A stretch of 15,406 nt of DNA, taken from contig JAFGTU010000434.1 of assembly GCA_016933985.1 (NCBI GenBank), positions 1 through 15,406 of the forward strand, given 5' to 3'. This DNA comes from Sedimentisphaerales bacterium. Its GTDB lineage: Bacteria > Planctomycetota > Phycisphaerae > Sedimentisphaerales > Anaerobacaceae. Below are positions 6,519-13,943 of the stretch, one piece after another. The position numbers and the translations under genes are program-made. Position 1 is the first letter of the stretch. Each line of letters begins with the position of its first letter. Under the pieces are notes generated by a model, which saw only the letters and a program-made list of their open reading frames with translations, ran no database searches and had not been told where the DNA came from.

Positions 6519-8816
6519 TTGTTGCCAAAGACGCCCGAAAACATTCTTCATAAAGTCAAAGAAACGTACGTCGTTTGGCTTGCGTTGCTTGCAACGGTGG
6601 TTTTTTCTTCGAGCGCTTGTGCATTTGCGTCTCGGCCGGCTGTGGTGAATCCGCGCGCAACAGACGTTAAGGCCCCCACACCCAGCGCAACCGAAGCTGA
6701 TTCAATTGCCAAGGCCTGCGATTTGATTTTTCAGGGCAAGTTTGATGCGGCCGGGCAGCTTGTAAAAAAAGCAGCCGGCGCTGGCAAGCCCCAACAGCAA
6801 TTGCTGGAGCAATTGGCCAAGATTATCGACCAATACGAAGCCATTTACAAGCGGCGTCAGTCGACGCGGGAGGCTGCGTACGCCAAGCAGTTGTCCGAGT
6901 TGGAGAAGCTGAAAAAGGCCGATGTCAACGACATCGGCGACGCGGACCCCAACGACCCCAACGACCCCAACGGTCTGTCCGGGGTGCTTCTGGTTATCAG
7001 TAAGGCCCGTGAATTCGCCGACGAAACTCAGAGGCAACGGCTTCTCGGCGACGAATTCGTTAGGCAAATGATACAAAAAGCGACGGACCGGGCCGCCAAC
7101 TTCGAAGCCGAGGGCAAATGGCTCGAGGCATATACCAACTGCTACTACTGGCTCACCGCAATCGACCCGAACAACGAGGCATATTCTGATTATGCCGAAC
7201 AACTCCTGGACAAGGCCCAGATTGCAGCTTCGTTCGAGGACAGCCCGTGTGAGACGAGTCAGGAGCGGTACCAGGGCATAAAGAAGGAGATGTTCGACCG
7301 GGCCGTTTATGCGCTTAGCGTCAACTACGTAAGCATGGTGAACTTCTACGACATGGCAAGCGCTGGGCTAAAACGCTGCAAGCTTCTTGCTGAGGTGATG
7401 GCAAATCTGGATTCCCAAAGCGGCAAAGACCCCAACGAGGCGCCGGGGGAAAAGAAAAACGGGACTTTTACGCCGCCGGACAAACAGAAGCTGATGGCGT
7501 GGTCCTCAGCCCTTGCGGGGGTCGAAGACGAGATGAAAGAAGGCGCCGCCGGCTTCGATAGGGCCAGGTTTACCGAGGTATTCGACAACGTGCTTAAGCT
7601 CAACAACACGATTGCACAGTTGCCCGAATCGGTTCTTATCTCGCAGTTCTCCGAGGCGGCGCTGGCTGCGCTTGATCCTTACACGGTGATGGTCTGGCCC
7701 AAGCAGGTGGAGGAATTCGAGAAGCTGATGATGAACGAGTTCACGGGCATCGGCATCGAGATCTCGAAACGCCAGGGCCGGTTGATCGTGGCAAGTCTTC
7801 TGCCGGACACGCCGGCCTATAACTCCGGGCTCGACGCCGGCGACACCATTGAGCTGGTGGACGGCGTGGAAACAAAAGATATGACGTTGATCTGCGCGGT
7901 CCACAAGATCACCGGGCCGAAAGGAACTGATGTTCAACTGACTATAAAACGCGCCGGTGAAGAGAAAACAATGAGTATTACGATCACCAGAGACAAGATA
8001 ACCGTTCCGACGGTTCGCGGCCTGCAAAGAACAGAGGCCGGCAAGTGGCTCTATATGGTCGATGAACAGCAGAAAATCGGATATGTGAGGCTGACGAGCT
8101 TCTCGGGCGAGAGCTCGGAGGAACTGGAGAACGTGCTGCTTGAACTGGAGGCAGAGGGGTTGGATGGACTGATACTGGACCTGCGGTACAACACGGGCGG
8201 ACTTCTGGATACTGCCGTTGAGGTGGCCGACAAATTCATCGACGGCGGGCTGATAGTCAAGACGCAGCCCGGGCCCGGTCTTGGTAAATGGCCTTCGTAT
8301 TCCACCGCCCACAAGGCCAAGACTCATCCGAACTATCCGCTTGTCATATTGGTGAACAGCGGTTCGGCCAGCGCATCGGAAATTGTGGCAGGGGCCTTGG
8401 CCGACAAGGAGCATAAGCGGGCGATCCTCGTCGGAACGCGCACCCACGGCAAGGGCAGCGTGCAGGGAATAACTCACTATCCCGGCGGCGGCGCTCAACT
8501 GAAATACACGATGGCCTACTATCATTTACCTTCCAACCAGCGGGTGGAAAGTCAGGAGGCGATGAAGAAGCTGGGCAGGACCGATTGGGGCGTCGGGGTG
8601 AATGTCGAGGTCACGCTCAGAAGCGATGAGCTAAAGGAAATGATCGATATGCAGAGGGACAACGACGTTCTGGTTCAGGCCGGGCGCAACGGCACAAGTC
8701 CGGAGCTGAAGAAGCATACAATCGAAGAAACACTTGTCTCCGACCCGCAATTGGCCGTGGCGCTTCTGGTTGCCAAGAGCAAACTGATCCAGGCCCGGGC
8801 ACTCGTGTCTTTTTGA
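6519..8816 (+). CDS. S41 family carboxy-terminal processing protease (CtpA/Prc-like) with long N-terminal extension
   Basis: This 765-residue PDZ protease acts in the periplasm and trims or degrades envelope proteins from their C-termini. A start at TTG (6519) is supported by TAAGGAG (6505-6511) at 7 bases; the next TTG (6522) fits less well. A hydrophobic signal/anchor spans about 18-37. Residues 60-370 are mostly helical, unlike textbook Ctp proteins, and include a DPNDPNDPN linker (143-151). The PDZ domain spans about 400-490 (FTGIGIEISKRQGRLIVASLLPDTPAYNSGLDAGDTI). The S41 catalytic domain follows: LDGLILDLRYNTGGLLDTAVEVA (548-570), the catalytic Ser within GSASASE (615-621, most likely Ser618) and the general-base Lys645 in THGKGSVQ. 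All catalytic elements are intact. The substrate is unknown. It follows fba by 86 bases that carry structured RNA. Confidence 0.93.
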   Translation: MLPKTPENILHKVKETYVVWLALLATVVFSSSACAFASRPAVVNPRATDVKAPTPSATEADSIAKACDLIFQGKFDAAGQLVKKAAGAGKPQQQLLEQLAKIIDQYEAIYKRRQSTREAAYAKQLSELEKLKKADVNDIGDADPNDPNDPNGLSGVLLVISKAREFADETQRQRLLGDEFVRQMIQKATDRAANFEAEGKWLEAYTNCYYWLTAIDPNNEAYSDYAEQLLDKAQIAASFEDSPCETSQERYQGIKKEMFDRAVYALSVNYVSMVNFYDMASAGLKRCKLLAEVMANLDSQSGKDPNEAPGEKKNGTFTPPDKQKLMAWSSALAGVEDEMKEGAAGFDRARFTEVFDNVLKLNNTIAQLPESVLISQFSEAALAALDPYTVMVWPKQVEEFEKLMMNEFTGIGIEISKRQGRLIVASLLPDTPAYNSGLDAGDTIELVDGVETKDMTLICAVHKITGPKGTDVQLTIKRAGEEKTMSITITRDKITVPTVRGLQRTEAGKWLYMVDEQQKIGYVRLTSFSGESSEELENVLLELEAEGLDGLILDLRYNTGGLLDTAVEVADKFIDGGLIVKTQPGPGLGKWPSYSTAHKAKTHPNYPLVILVNSGSASASEIVAGALADKEHKRAILVGTRTHGKGSVQGITHYPGGGAQLKYTMAYYHLPSNQRVESQEAMKKLGRTDWGVGVNVEVTLRSDELKEMIDMQRDNDVLVQAGRNGTSPELKKHTIEETLVSDPQLAVALLVAKSKLIQARALVSF
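6945..6971 (+). repeat. Three tandem copies of GACCCCAAC inside the S41 protease gene
   Basis: The 9-base unit occurs three times without mismatch (6945-6953, 6954-6962, 6963-6971) and encodes Asp-Pro-Asn x3 (residues 143-151). The unit is a multiple of three, so gain or loss of copies would keep the frame and change only linker length. Confidence 0.85.
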
Positions 8817-8822
8817 GGTGGT

Positions 8823-8890
8823 AGTTTTGAGTGCTTAGTTGAGTTCAAAACTGAAACCTCAAAACCCAAAACTCATAACTCATAACTCAT
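8823..8890 (+). repeat. Inverted array of GAGT/ACTC units upstream of lysS
   Basis: Most of the 86-base gap between the S41 protease and lysS is repetitive. AGTTTTGA (8823-8830) is the exact reverse complement of TCAAAACT (8845-8852). Further right come A-rich ACTC units ending in three perfect copies of AACTCAT (8870-8890). The left half is rich in GAGT and the right half in ACTC, so the whole is a loose palindrome of short units. I see no promoter or terminator in it. Confidence 0.65.
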
Positions 8891-8902
8891 AAAGGGACTT
8901 AC

Positions 8903-10390
8903 GTGAGCACGGCAGAAAAGGGGGCTATCTCGGGCGGGGCCGACAAGCTGGAGAGGCAGAGATTGCAGAAGCTCTCGGCCCTGCGAGAAGCGGGGGTCGA
9001 TCCTTACGGAGGCAGGTATGAGGCAGTCGAGCCGGCTGAACAGGTCAAGGCAAGGTTCAAGGACGGCGACGACACGCAGCAGGCCAAATGTGCCGGTCGG
9101 ATCGTTCTGCTGCGAGATATCGGCAAGCTGATCTTCATCACTCTGCGCGACAGCAGCGGAATTATCCAGATCGGCCTGAGCAAGACGCTCCTTGGGGAGA
9201 ACTGGCCGCTCGCCAAGCTGCTCGAGCTCGGTGACATAATCGGGGCCTGCGGGCAATTAGGCAGAACCAAGACGGGCGAGATTACTATATGGGTGGCCGC
9301 GGATGGGTTGACGTTTCTGAGCAAGTGCCTTCGCCAGCCGCCGGAGAAATTCCACGGCCTGGCCGACGTCGATCAGCGCTACAGGCAAAGATACGTGGAC
9401 CTGTGGGCCAATCCCGAAGTGATGGAGCGGCTCAAGAACCGAAGCGCCATTATAGCCGCTATCCGTGAATGTCTCACATCGAAGGGCTTTCTCGAAGTTG
9501 AGACTCCCATGATGCAGACGATCGCCGGCGGCGCCGCGGCAAAACCATTCATAACCCATCACAACAGCCTGGATATGGATCTGTTCCTGCGGATTTCGCC
9601 CGAGCTGTTTCTAAAGCGCCTTCTTGTCGGCGGGATGGAGCGGGTCTTCGAGGTCAACAGGAACTTTCGCAACGAAGGGCTGAGCCGGCAGCACAACCCC
9701 GAGTTCACGATGCTCGAGGTCTATCAGGCGTACGCCGATTACAACGTGATGATGGACCTGACCGAGGAATTGGCCGGGCTTTGCGTCGAGAGATTCTGCC
9801 GGTCCGAGCAGGTGCAGTTCGGCGATATTATGATAGATTTTGCCCGGCCCTGGCGACGCGCCACGTATGCCGAATTGCTGAAAGAATACGCCGGCTGCGA
9901 TATCGACGACATGCAGGCCGTCCGGGCGAAGGCCAAGAAGCTCGAAATCGAGCAAACAAACATGGACGATGTTGTGGTCGTCAACGAGGTCTTCGAGGCG
10001 GCTGTCGAGCACAATCTCATCTCGCCGACGTTCGTGATGGATTATCCGGCGCCGCTGTGCCCGCTGACTAAGCGAAAGGCGAGCGACCCGCGATACGCCG
10101 AGCGGTTCGAGCTGTTTATCGCCGGCATGGAGCTGGCCAATGCTTATACGGAGCTGAACGACCCGGCTGTGCAGGAAGAAAACTTCAGGATTCAGCTTAG
10201 AGGCCAGCAAGAGACTATGGCCACGATGGACAGTGATTTTATTGCGGCGCTGAAATACGGCATGCCGCCGGCAGGCGGGCTGGGAATCGGTATCGACAGG
10301 CTCGTCATGGTGCTGACCGGCGCATCGACCATCCGGGACGTTGTGCTCTTTCCGCTTCTACGGACCCAACCGGGGGACGGCTGCCCTTAG
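8903..10390 (+). CDS. lysS: Lysyl-tRNA synthetase, class II
   Basis: The enzyme charges tRNA-Lys with lysine using ATP, in the cytoplasm. The 495-residue length matches bacterial LysRS (about 505 in E. coli). The N-terminal OB-fold anticodon-binding domain covers about 64-138 (AGRIVLLRDIGKLIFITLRDSSGIIQI). Class II motif 1 lies around 195-205 (GFLEVETPMM), followed by GGAAAKPFITHHNSLDMDLFLR. Motif 2 is VFEVNRNFRNEGLSRQHNPEFTMLE (248-272) and motif 3 is GGLGIGIDRLVMVLTG (458-473). The GTG start at 8903 is preceded by AAGGGA with 5 bases between; no upstream in-frame alternative is better. The protein ends RTQPGDGCP, a little longer than the usual end at the conserved FP.LRP. It heads a run of same-strand genes with short gaps (35 bases to the first permease) and no terminator until after ilvE. 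Confidence 0.96.
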   Translation: MSTAEKGAISGGADKLERQRLQKLSALREAGVDPYGGRYEAVEPAEQVKARFKDGDDTQQAKCAGRIVLLRDIGKLIFITLRDSSGIIQIGLSKTLLGENWPLAKLLELGDIIGACGQLGRTKTGEITIWVAADGLTFLSKCLRQPPEKFHGLADVDQRYRQRYVDLWANPEVMERLKNRSAIIAAIRECLTSKGFLEVETPMMQTIAGGAAAKPFITHHNSLDMDLFLRISPELFLKRLLVGGMERVFEVNRNFRNEGLSRQHNPEFTMLEVYQAYADYNVMMDLTEELAGLCVERFCRSEQVQFGDIMIDFARPWRRATYAELLKEYAGCDIDDMQAVRAKAKKLEIEQTNMDDVVVVNEVFEAAVEHNLISPTFVMDYPAPLCPLTKRKASDPRYAERFELFIAGMELANAYTELNDPAVQEENFRIQLRGQQETMATMDSDFIAALKYGMPPAGGLGIGIDRLVMVLTGASTIRDVVLFPLLRTQPGDGCP

Positions 10391-10425
10391 GCATACATCG
10401 GACAATACGTGACGGCGGATGCGAA

Positions 10426-11841
10426 ATGCTGAAATTGTTTCTCTGGCTCAGATACTTGCGAAAGAGAAGGATAGTATTCCTGAGCATCGCGGCAGTGGCA
10501 TTGAGCGTCTCGCTGTTGATGGTTATCGCCAGCGGGTTCACGGGCTTTATCAAGGCTTACGAGCAAATCGCCGTTGACTTCGTGGGCGATATTGTGCTGC
10601 AGCCGCCCAGGAAATTTCCGAATTACCCCGTTCTTCTCGATCGCCTGGAGCAGTTGGGCGCAGTCGAGGCCGCGGAGGCAACGCTTTCGGGGCAGGGAGT
10701 GCTGTATCTGGGCAAAGGCAACGTCCGTGCGGTCCATATCCAAGGTATCGATCTGGCGCGGGCGGCGAAGGTTACAGCCTTCAAGAGTTCGCTGCTGAAA
10801 CAAAAGAGCTCTCCGAACGACCCGTCATTCAAGAGCCAAGACTCCAGACTTCAGACTCAAGAATCCAGACTTCAGACTCCGGAGTCTCGAGTCTTGTGTC
10901 CTGAGTCTTGTGTCTTGTGTCCTGGGGGATTTGTCGGAATCGCCGTGGTCAGAGAGCCGGACGAGAAAACCGATGAATATGACTTTGAAGCTGCCGAAGA
11001 AATAATCGGCAAGCCGGTCGTCCTGACTACCGGCTCGGTGATAGAGCAGAAGGATTCGGCTTCGCCCCCCGGCGAGACGCAATTTAGAAGAAGGACCCTC
11101 CAATTCACCGTGGCGGATATCATCTTCACCGGGTTTTATCAAGTCGATAAGAACTACATCTTCCTGCCTATTGAGCAATTGCAGAAGACCCTTTATCCGG
11201 AACAAGAGCCTGTCGCCGAGATGATTCAAATCAAGCTGAGCCTCGGCGCTGATGTCGAATCGGCGCAGGCGCAGATTCGCGGCGTCTGGGAGGGGTTTGT
11301 CGATGACCGGCTTGGCGGCGACCGTTACCTCAAGGAATTTGTTGATATTGAGACCGCTGTTGAGATGCAGAGCCAATACGTCGAAGAGATACGAAAACAG
11401 ATGGGTCTCCTGCTGCTGATAATCGGGGTGGTAAGCGCCAGTGTCGTCGTGCTGGTATCGTGCATATTCTACATGATTGTCACCACCAAGCGCAAGGACA
11501 TTGCGATTATAAAAAGCTGCGGGACCGCGAGCGGCCCGGTGGCGTGGATTTTTGTCGGATTCGGGGGCTGTGTGGGGATTATCGGCTCGGGCATCGGCGT
11601 CGTCCTCGGATGCGTTATCACCGAAAACGTCAACGGCATCGAGCGATGGATAAGCGTAGTCTCAGGCCTGAAATTGTGGAAGAGCAGCGTATATATGTTC
11701 AGCAGGATACCCAACGAGGTCAACTGGTTCTGGGTGCTCCCGATCGTGGCCTGCGCGATAGCCGCAGCCGCCATCGGGGCTTTGATACCGGCCATTGTCG
11801 CGGCACGGACAAACCCCGTGGAGATTCTCAGGTACGAATAG
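10426..11841 (+). CDS. FtsX-type ABC permease, LolC/LolE-like, carrying a repeat-derived insert
   Basis: One of two membrane subunits of a likely lipoprotein-releasing exporter that passes mature lipoproteins from the inner membrane to a periplasmic carrier. Of 471 residues, TM1 spans about 16-38 after a basic LRKRR, a large periplasmic domain about 40-325, then TM2 (about 326-352), TM3 (about 371-399) and TM4 (about 434-462). The end IPAIVAARTNPVEILRYE is the FtsX/MacB/LolE family signature, and KRKDIAIIKSCG (355-366) is the cytoplasmic coupling region. Residues 137-167 are odd: four heptads (SRLQTQE, SRLQTPE, SRVLCPE, SCVLCPG) encoded by a palindromic DNA repeat and absent from the sister permease at the matching place. 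They add three cysteines to a periplasmic loop. The frame is intact across the insert. The Shine-Dalgarno is weak. LolC and LolE cannot be told apart from sequence alone. Confidence 0.88.
   Translation: MLKLFLWLRYLRKRRIVFLSIAAVALSVSLLMVIASGFTGFIKAYEQIAVDFVGDIVLQPPRKFPNYPVLLDRLEQLGAVEAAEATLSGQGVLYLGKGNVRAVHIQGIDLARAAKVTAFKSSLLKQKSSPNDPSFKSQDSRLQTQESRLQTPESRVLCPESCVLCPGGFVGIAVVREPDEKTDEYDFEAAEEIIGKPVVLTTGSVIEQKDSASPPGETQFRRRTLQFTVADIIFTGFYQVDKNYIFLPIEQLQKTLYPEQEPVAEMIQIKLSLGADVESAQAQIRGVWEGFVDDRLGGDRYLKEFVDIETAVEMQSQYVEEIRKQMGLLLLIIGVVSASVVVLVSCIFYMIVTTKRKDIAIIKSCGTASGPVAWIFVGFGGCVGIIGSGIGVVLGCVITENVNGIERWISVVSGLKLWKSSVYMFSRIPNEVNWFWVLPIVACAIAAAAIGALIPAIVAARTNPVEILRYE
10836..10925 (+). repeat. 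In-frame palindromic repeat with 21-bp periodicity inside the permease gene
   Basis: Two 45-base arms (10836-10880 and 10881-10925) are inverted copies, matching at 33 of 45 positions by hand alignment. The centre AGACTCCGGAGTCT (10874-10887) is a perfect 14-bp palindrome. Overlaid on this are four 21-base units (10843-10863, 10864-10884, 10885-10905, 10906-10926); the first two share an exact 16-base word. Because 21 is divisible by three, the reading frame is kept and a heptad peptide results. In design it recalls the Rickettsia palindromic elements that insert in frame in genes, although the sequence is not one I recognise. Confidence 0.85.
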
Positions 11842-11857
11842 CGAATGTTGAAGTTGT

Positions 11858-13207
11858 ATGTATAAACTTGTTCTGGCAACACGATATTTGTTGAAACGGC
11901 GGATCACTTATTTCGCGGTGTTGGCGGTTGCCCTGTGCGTGTTTATCGTTGTTGTTGTGATGACGGTGATGGCGGGCCTCGTCGGTGACTTCAAGCAGAA
12001 GAATCACGATTTTACCGGCGACTGTGTCGTCGCCAGCGAATCGCTGGTCGGCTTCCCATATTATGAGGATTATGTAAAGAAGCTGGAGGCAAGCAAGGTT
12101 GTCGAGGCCGTCTCCGAGGTGATAAGAAGCTACGGGCTTTTAAGTCCACAAGGCAAGGATGTAACCCGTGGAGTGGAAATTATGGGCCTCGACCCGGCCA
12201 GGCACAGTCGGGCAACTGGCTTTGGCAATACGTTGCACCACCGCAGAAACGATATTCTCAAGGCGTTTGTGCCGAGCTACGACCCCAATCTTCCGGGCTG
12301 CGTATTGGGGATTGATTTGGCTTTGGAGCGCGATTCGAACGGCAGATATGCTTACGATTCCAGTCCCAGCCGAATAGGCTTTCCCATCAGTTGCTTTCCA
12401 CTGACCGCCAGAGGCGCGCTGGCGGGGGCGGGGACCGCGCTGGCCAATACGAAGACATTCTACTACAGCGACCATTCGCATAGCGGCTTGGCCAGAGTGG
12501 ACGACTCGATTATCTACCTGCCCTTTGCCGAGGCCCAGGCGCTTTGCGGGATGGGCGGCGAGACCAAACGTATCAATGCAATCCACATAAAATTCAAGCC
12601 TGACGTTAAACTCACAACCGGATGCGAAGAAGCCAGACGCCTGTGGAGTATATGCAAGTCCGAAAAGGCCAACGAGAGCCAGGCCTACCTGCTCGATACC
12701 GTTACAGTTCAGGACTGGAAGCTTTACAGACGCGAGCTGATCGCCGCAATGGAAAAAGAGCAGATGATAATGGGCGTGATGTTCGGATTCGTGGGGATTG
12801 TAACCGTCTTCATTGTGCTGGTTGTCTTCTACATGCTCATCAGCCACAAGAGCAAAGACATCGGGGTGCTCAGAAGCATCGGCGTTTCCGGCTTTGATAT
12901 TATCGAGCTGTTTGCCGGCTTTGCCCTTATGGTTGGGCTGGCCGGTTCGTGCCTCGGCGTGCTGGGAGGGTGGCAATTCCTGCTGAGGATCAACTCGATA
13001 GAACGATGGCTTTTCCAGCACTTCGGATTTCAAGTATGGGATAGGACCATGTTCGCCATTGGTGATATTCCCAGCGAAATAAGTCCGAGAGTCCTAACGG
13101 TGATAGTCCTTTTGGCGATAGCAGCGTGCCTGATTGGGGCATTAGTGCCGAGCTGGCAGGCGGCCCGACTAAAACCGGTGGAAACCTTACAGGTGAACCA
13201 GTTATGA
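11858..13207 (+). CDS. FtsX-type ABC permease, second LolC/LolE-like subunit
   Basis: The second membrane subunit, 449 residues, is paralogous to its neighbour: both begin with (M)xKLxLxxRYLxKRRI and share the same four-helix plan. TM1 is about 17-40, the periplasmic domain about 41-304, TM2 about 305-328, TM3 about 347-374 and TM4 about 411-435. SHKSKDIGVLRSIG (329-342) is the coupling region and VPSWQAARLKPVETL (430-444) the closing signature. It has no counterpart of the neighbour's heptad insert: YDPNLPGCVLGIDLA (141-155) runs straight through. The start lies 16 bases after the previous stop with no clear Shine-Dalgarno, so translational coupling is likely. A pair of distinct permeases suggests a LolC+LolE heterodimer rather than a LolF homodimer. 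Other FtsX-type exporters (MacB-like) have the ATPase fused to the permease, which is not so here. Confidence 0.88.
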   Translation: MYKLVLATRYLLKRRITYFAVLAVALCVFIVVVVMTVMAGLVGDFKQKNHDFTGDCVVASESLVGFPYYEDYVKKLEASKVVEAVSEVIRSYGLLSPQGKDVTRGVEIMGLDPARHSRATGFGNTLHHRRNDILKAFVPSYDPNLPGCVLGIDLALERDSNGRYAYDSSPSRIGFPISCFPLTARGALAGAGTALANTKTFYYSDHSHSGLARVDDSIIYLPFAEAQALCGMGGETKRINAIHIKFKPDVKLTTGCEEARRLWSICKSEKANESQAYLLDTVTVQDWKLYRRELIAAMEKEQMIMGVMFGFVGIVTVFIVLVVFYMLISHKSKDIGVLRSIGVSGFDIIELFAGFALMVGLAGSCLGVLGGWQFLLRINSIERWLFQHFGFQVWDRTMFAIGDIPSEISPRVLTVIVLLAIAACLIGALVPSWQAARLKPVETLQVNQL

Positions 13208-13902
13208 GTAATAACGACGTCATACTCAAGGCCGAGCGGCTCGATAAATCTTATCGGATGGGCGCCACAAGGGTCGATGTCCTTAGAGGGCTCGACCTGA
13301 CCGTCAAGAGGGGCGAATTCGTGGCGATAATCGGGGCTTCCGGCAGCGGCAAGAGTACACTTTTGCACATATTGGGGGCATTGGACAAGCCTGATAAAGG
13401 CGCTGTCAGCTTCGAAGGGCGGATATTGGGTCGGCAGAGCGGACGCGAGCTTAACAGATTTCGCAATAAAATGGTGGGCTTTGTCTTTCAGTTCTATCAT
13501 TTACTTGACGAATTGAGCGTATTGGAGAATGTCTTTCTGCCCGCGATGGCCTCGAAGAGCGTTCTCGGCTGGTTGGGCTGTCGGCGACGGGCGAAAAGGC
13601 GGGCGATGGAATTGCTTGTGCAGCTCGGACTCGGCGAAAGAGTCAAACACAAGCCGTATCAGCTCTCCGGCGGCGAAAGGCAGAGAGTGGCAATCGCACG
13701 GGCGCTGATGAATGAGCCTAAACTGCTTCTGGCCGATGAGCCGACGGGAAATCTTGACTCGGCGACGGGAAATGGTATCTTGGACGTCTTTGACAAATTG
13801 AACAAGGCCGGCCAGACGATAGTAATGGTAACGCATGACGACCGAATCGCGCAGCGGGCCGGTCGGATAATTACGTTGGCCGACGGCAAAATAAGAAGTT
13901 AG
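13204..13902 (+). CDS. lolD: ABC transporter ATP-binding protein, LolD-like
   Basis: The 232-residue nucleotide-binding subunit energises the two upstream permeases at the cytoplasmic face of the inner membrane. Motifs are Walker A GASGSGKST (44-52), Q-loop Gln96 in FVFQFYHLLDELSVLENV (93-110), ABC signature LSGGERQ (154-160), Walker B LLLADEP (174-180) with catalytic Glu179, and H-loop His211. FQFYHLL resembles the Q-loop stretch F(Q/V)xQFHHLL typical of LolD among MacB/LolD/FtsE relatives. The ATG (13204-13206) overlaps the previous gene's TGA (13205-13207), which strongly suggests coupled translation. An upstream in-frame ATG at 13126 would overlap that gene by 82 bases and place a foreign peptide before the ABC fold, so I reject it. 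Its 41-base distance to ilvE keeps it in the same run of genes. Confidence 0.93.
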   Translation: MSNNDVILKAERLDKSYRMGATRVDVLRGLDLTVKRGEFVAIIGASGSGKSTLLHILGALDKPDKGAVSFEGRILGRQSGRELNRFRNKMVGFVFQFYHLLDELSVLENVFLPAMASKSVLGWLGCRRRAKRRAMELLVQLGLGERVKHKPYQLSGGERQRVAIARALMNEPKLLLADEPTGNLDSATGNGILDVFDKLNKAGQTIVMVTHDDRIAQRAGRIITLADGKIRS

Positions 13903-13943
13903 CCACAGGCAGGAATAATATACGACATATACGAGGATTTATC

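Noticed and set aside
6945..6971. Short tandem repeat considered as a CRISPR remnant.
   Set aside because: Nine-base units with no spacers inside a coding sequence; it is a DPN linker.
7506..8525. Open frame of 339 codons on the minus strand opposite the S41 protease.
   Set aside because: The plus-strand frame encodes intact PDZ and catalytic motifs. The antisense product has no recognisable fold and no ribosome binding site was found.
10897..10920. CPESCVLC in the first permease matches the CxxxCxxC pattern of radical SAM enzymes.
   Set aside because: It falls inside the repeat-derived heptads of a membrane permease, in a periplasmic loop, with no radical SAM barrel around it. Chance product of the DNA repeat.
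12140..13033. Open frame of 297 codons on the minus strand opposite the second permease.
   Set aside because: Shadow of a well-supported FtsX-type permease; composition is atypical (His, Gln-rich).
13126..13203. Longer N-terminus for LolD starting at ATG 13126.
   Set aside because: It would overlap the permease by 82 bases. The ATGA junction at 13204 gives the normal LolD length and N-terminus.
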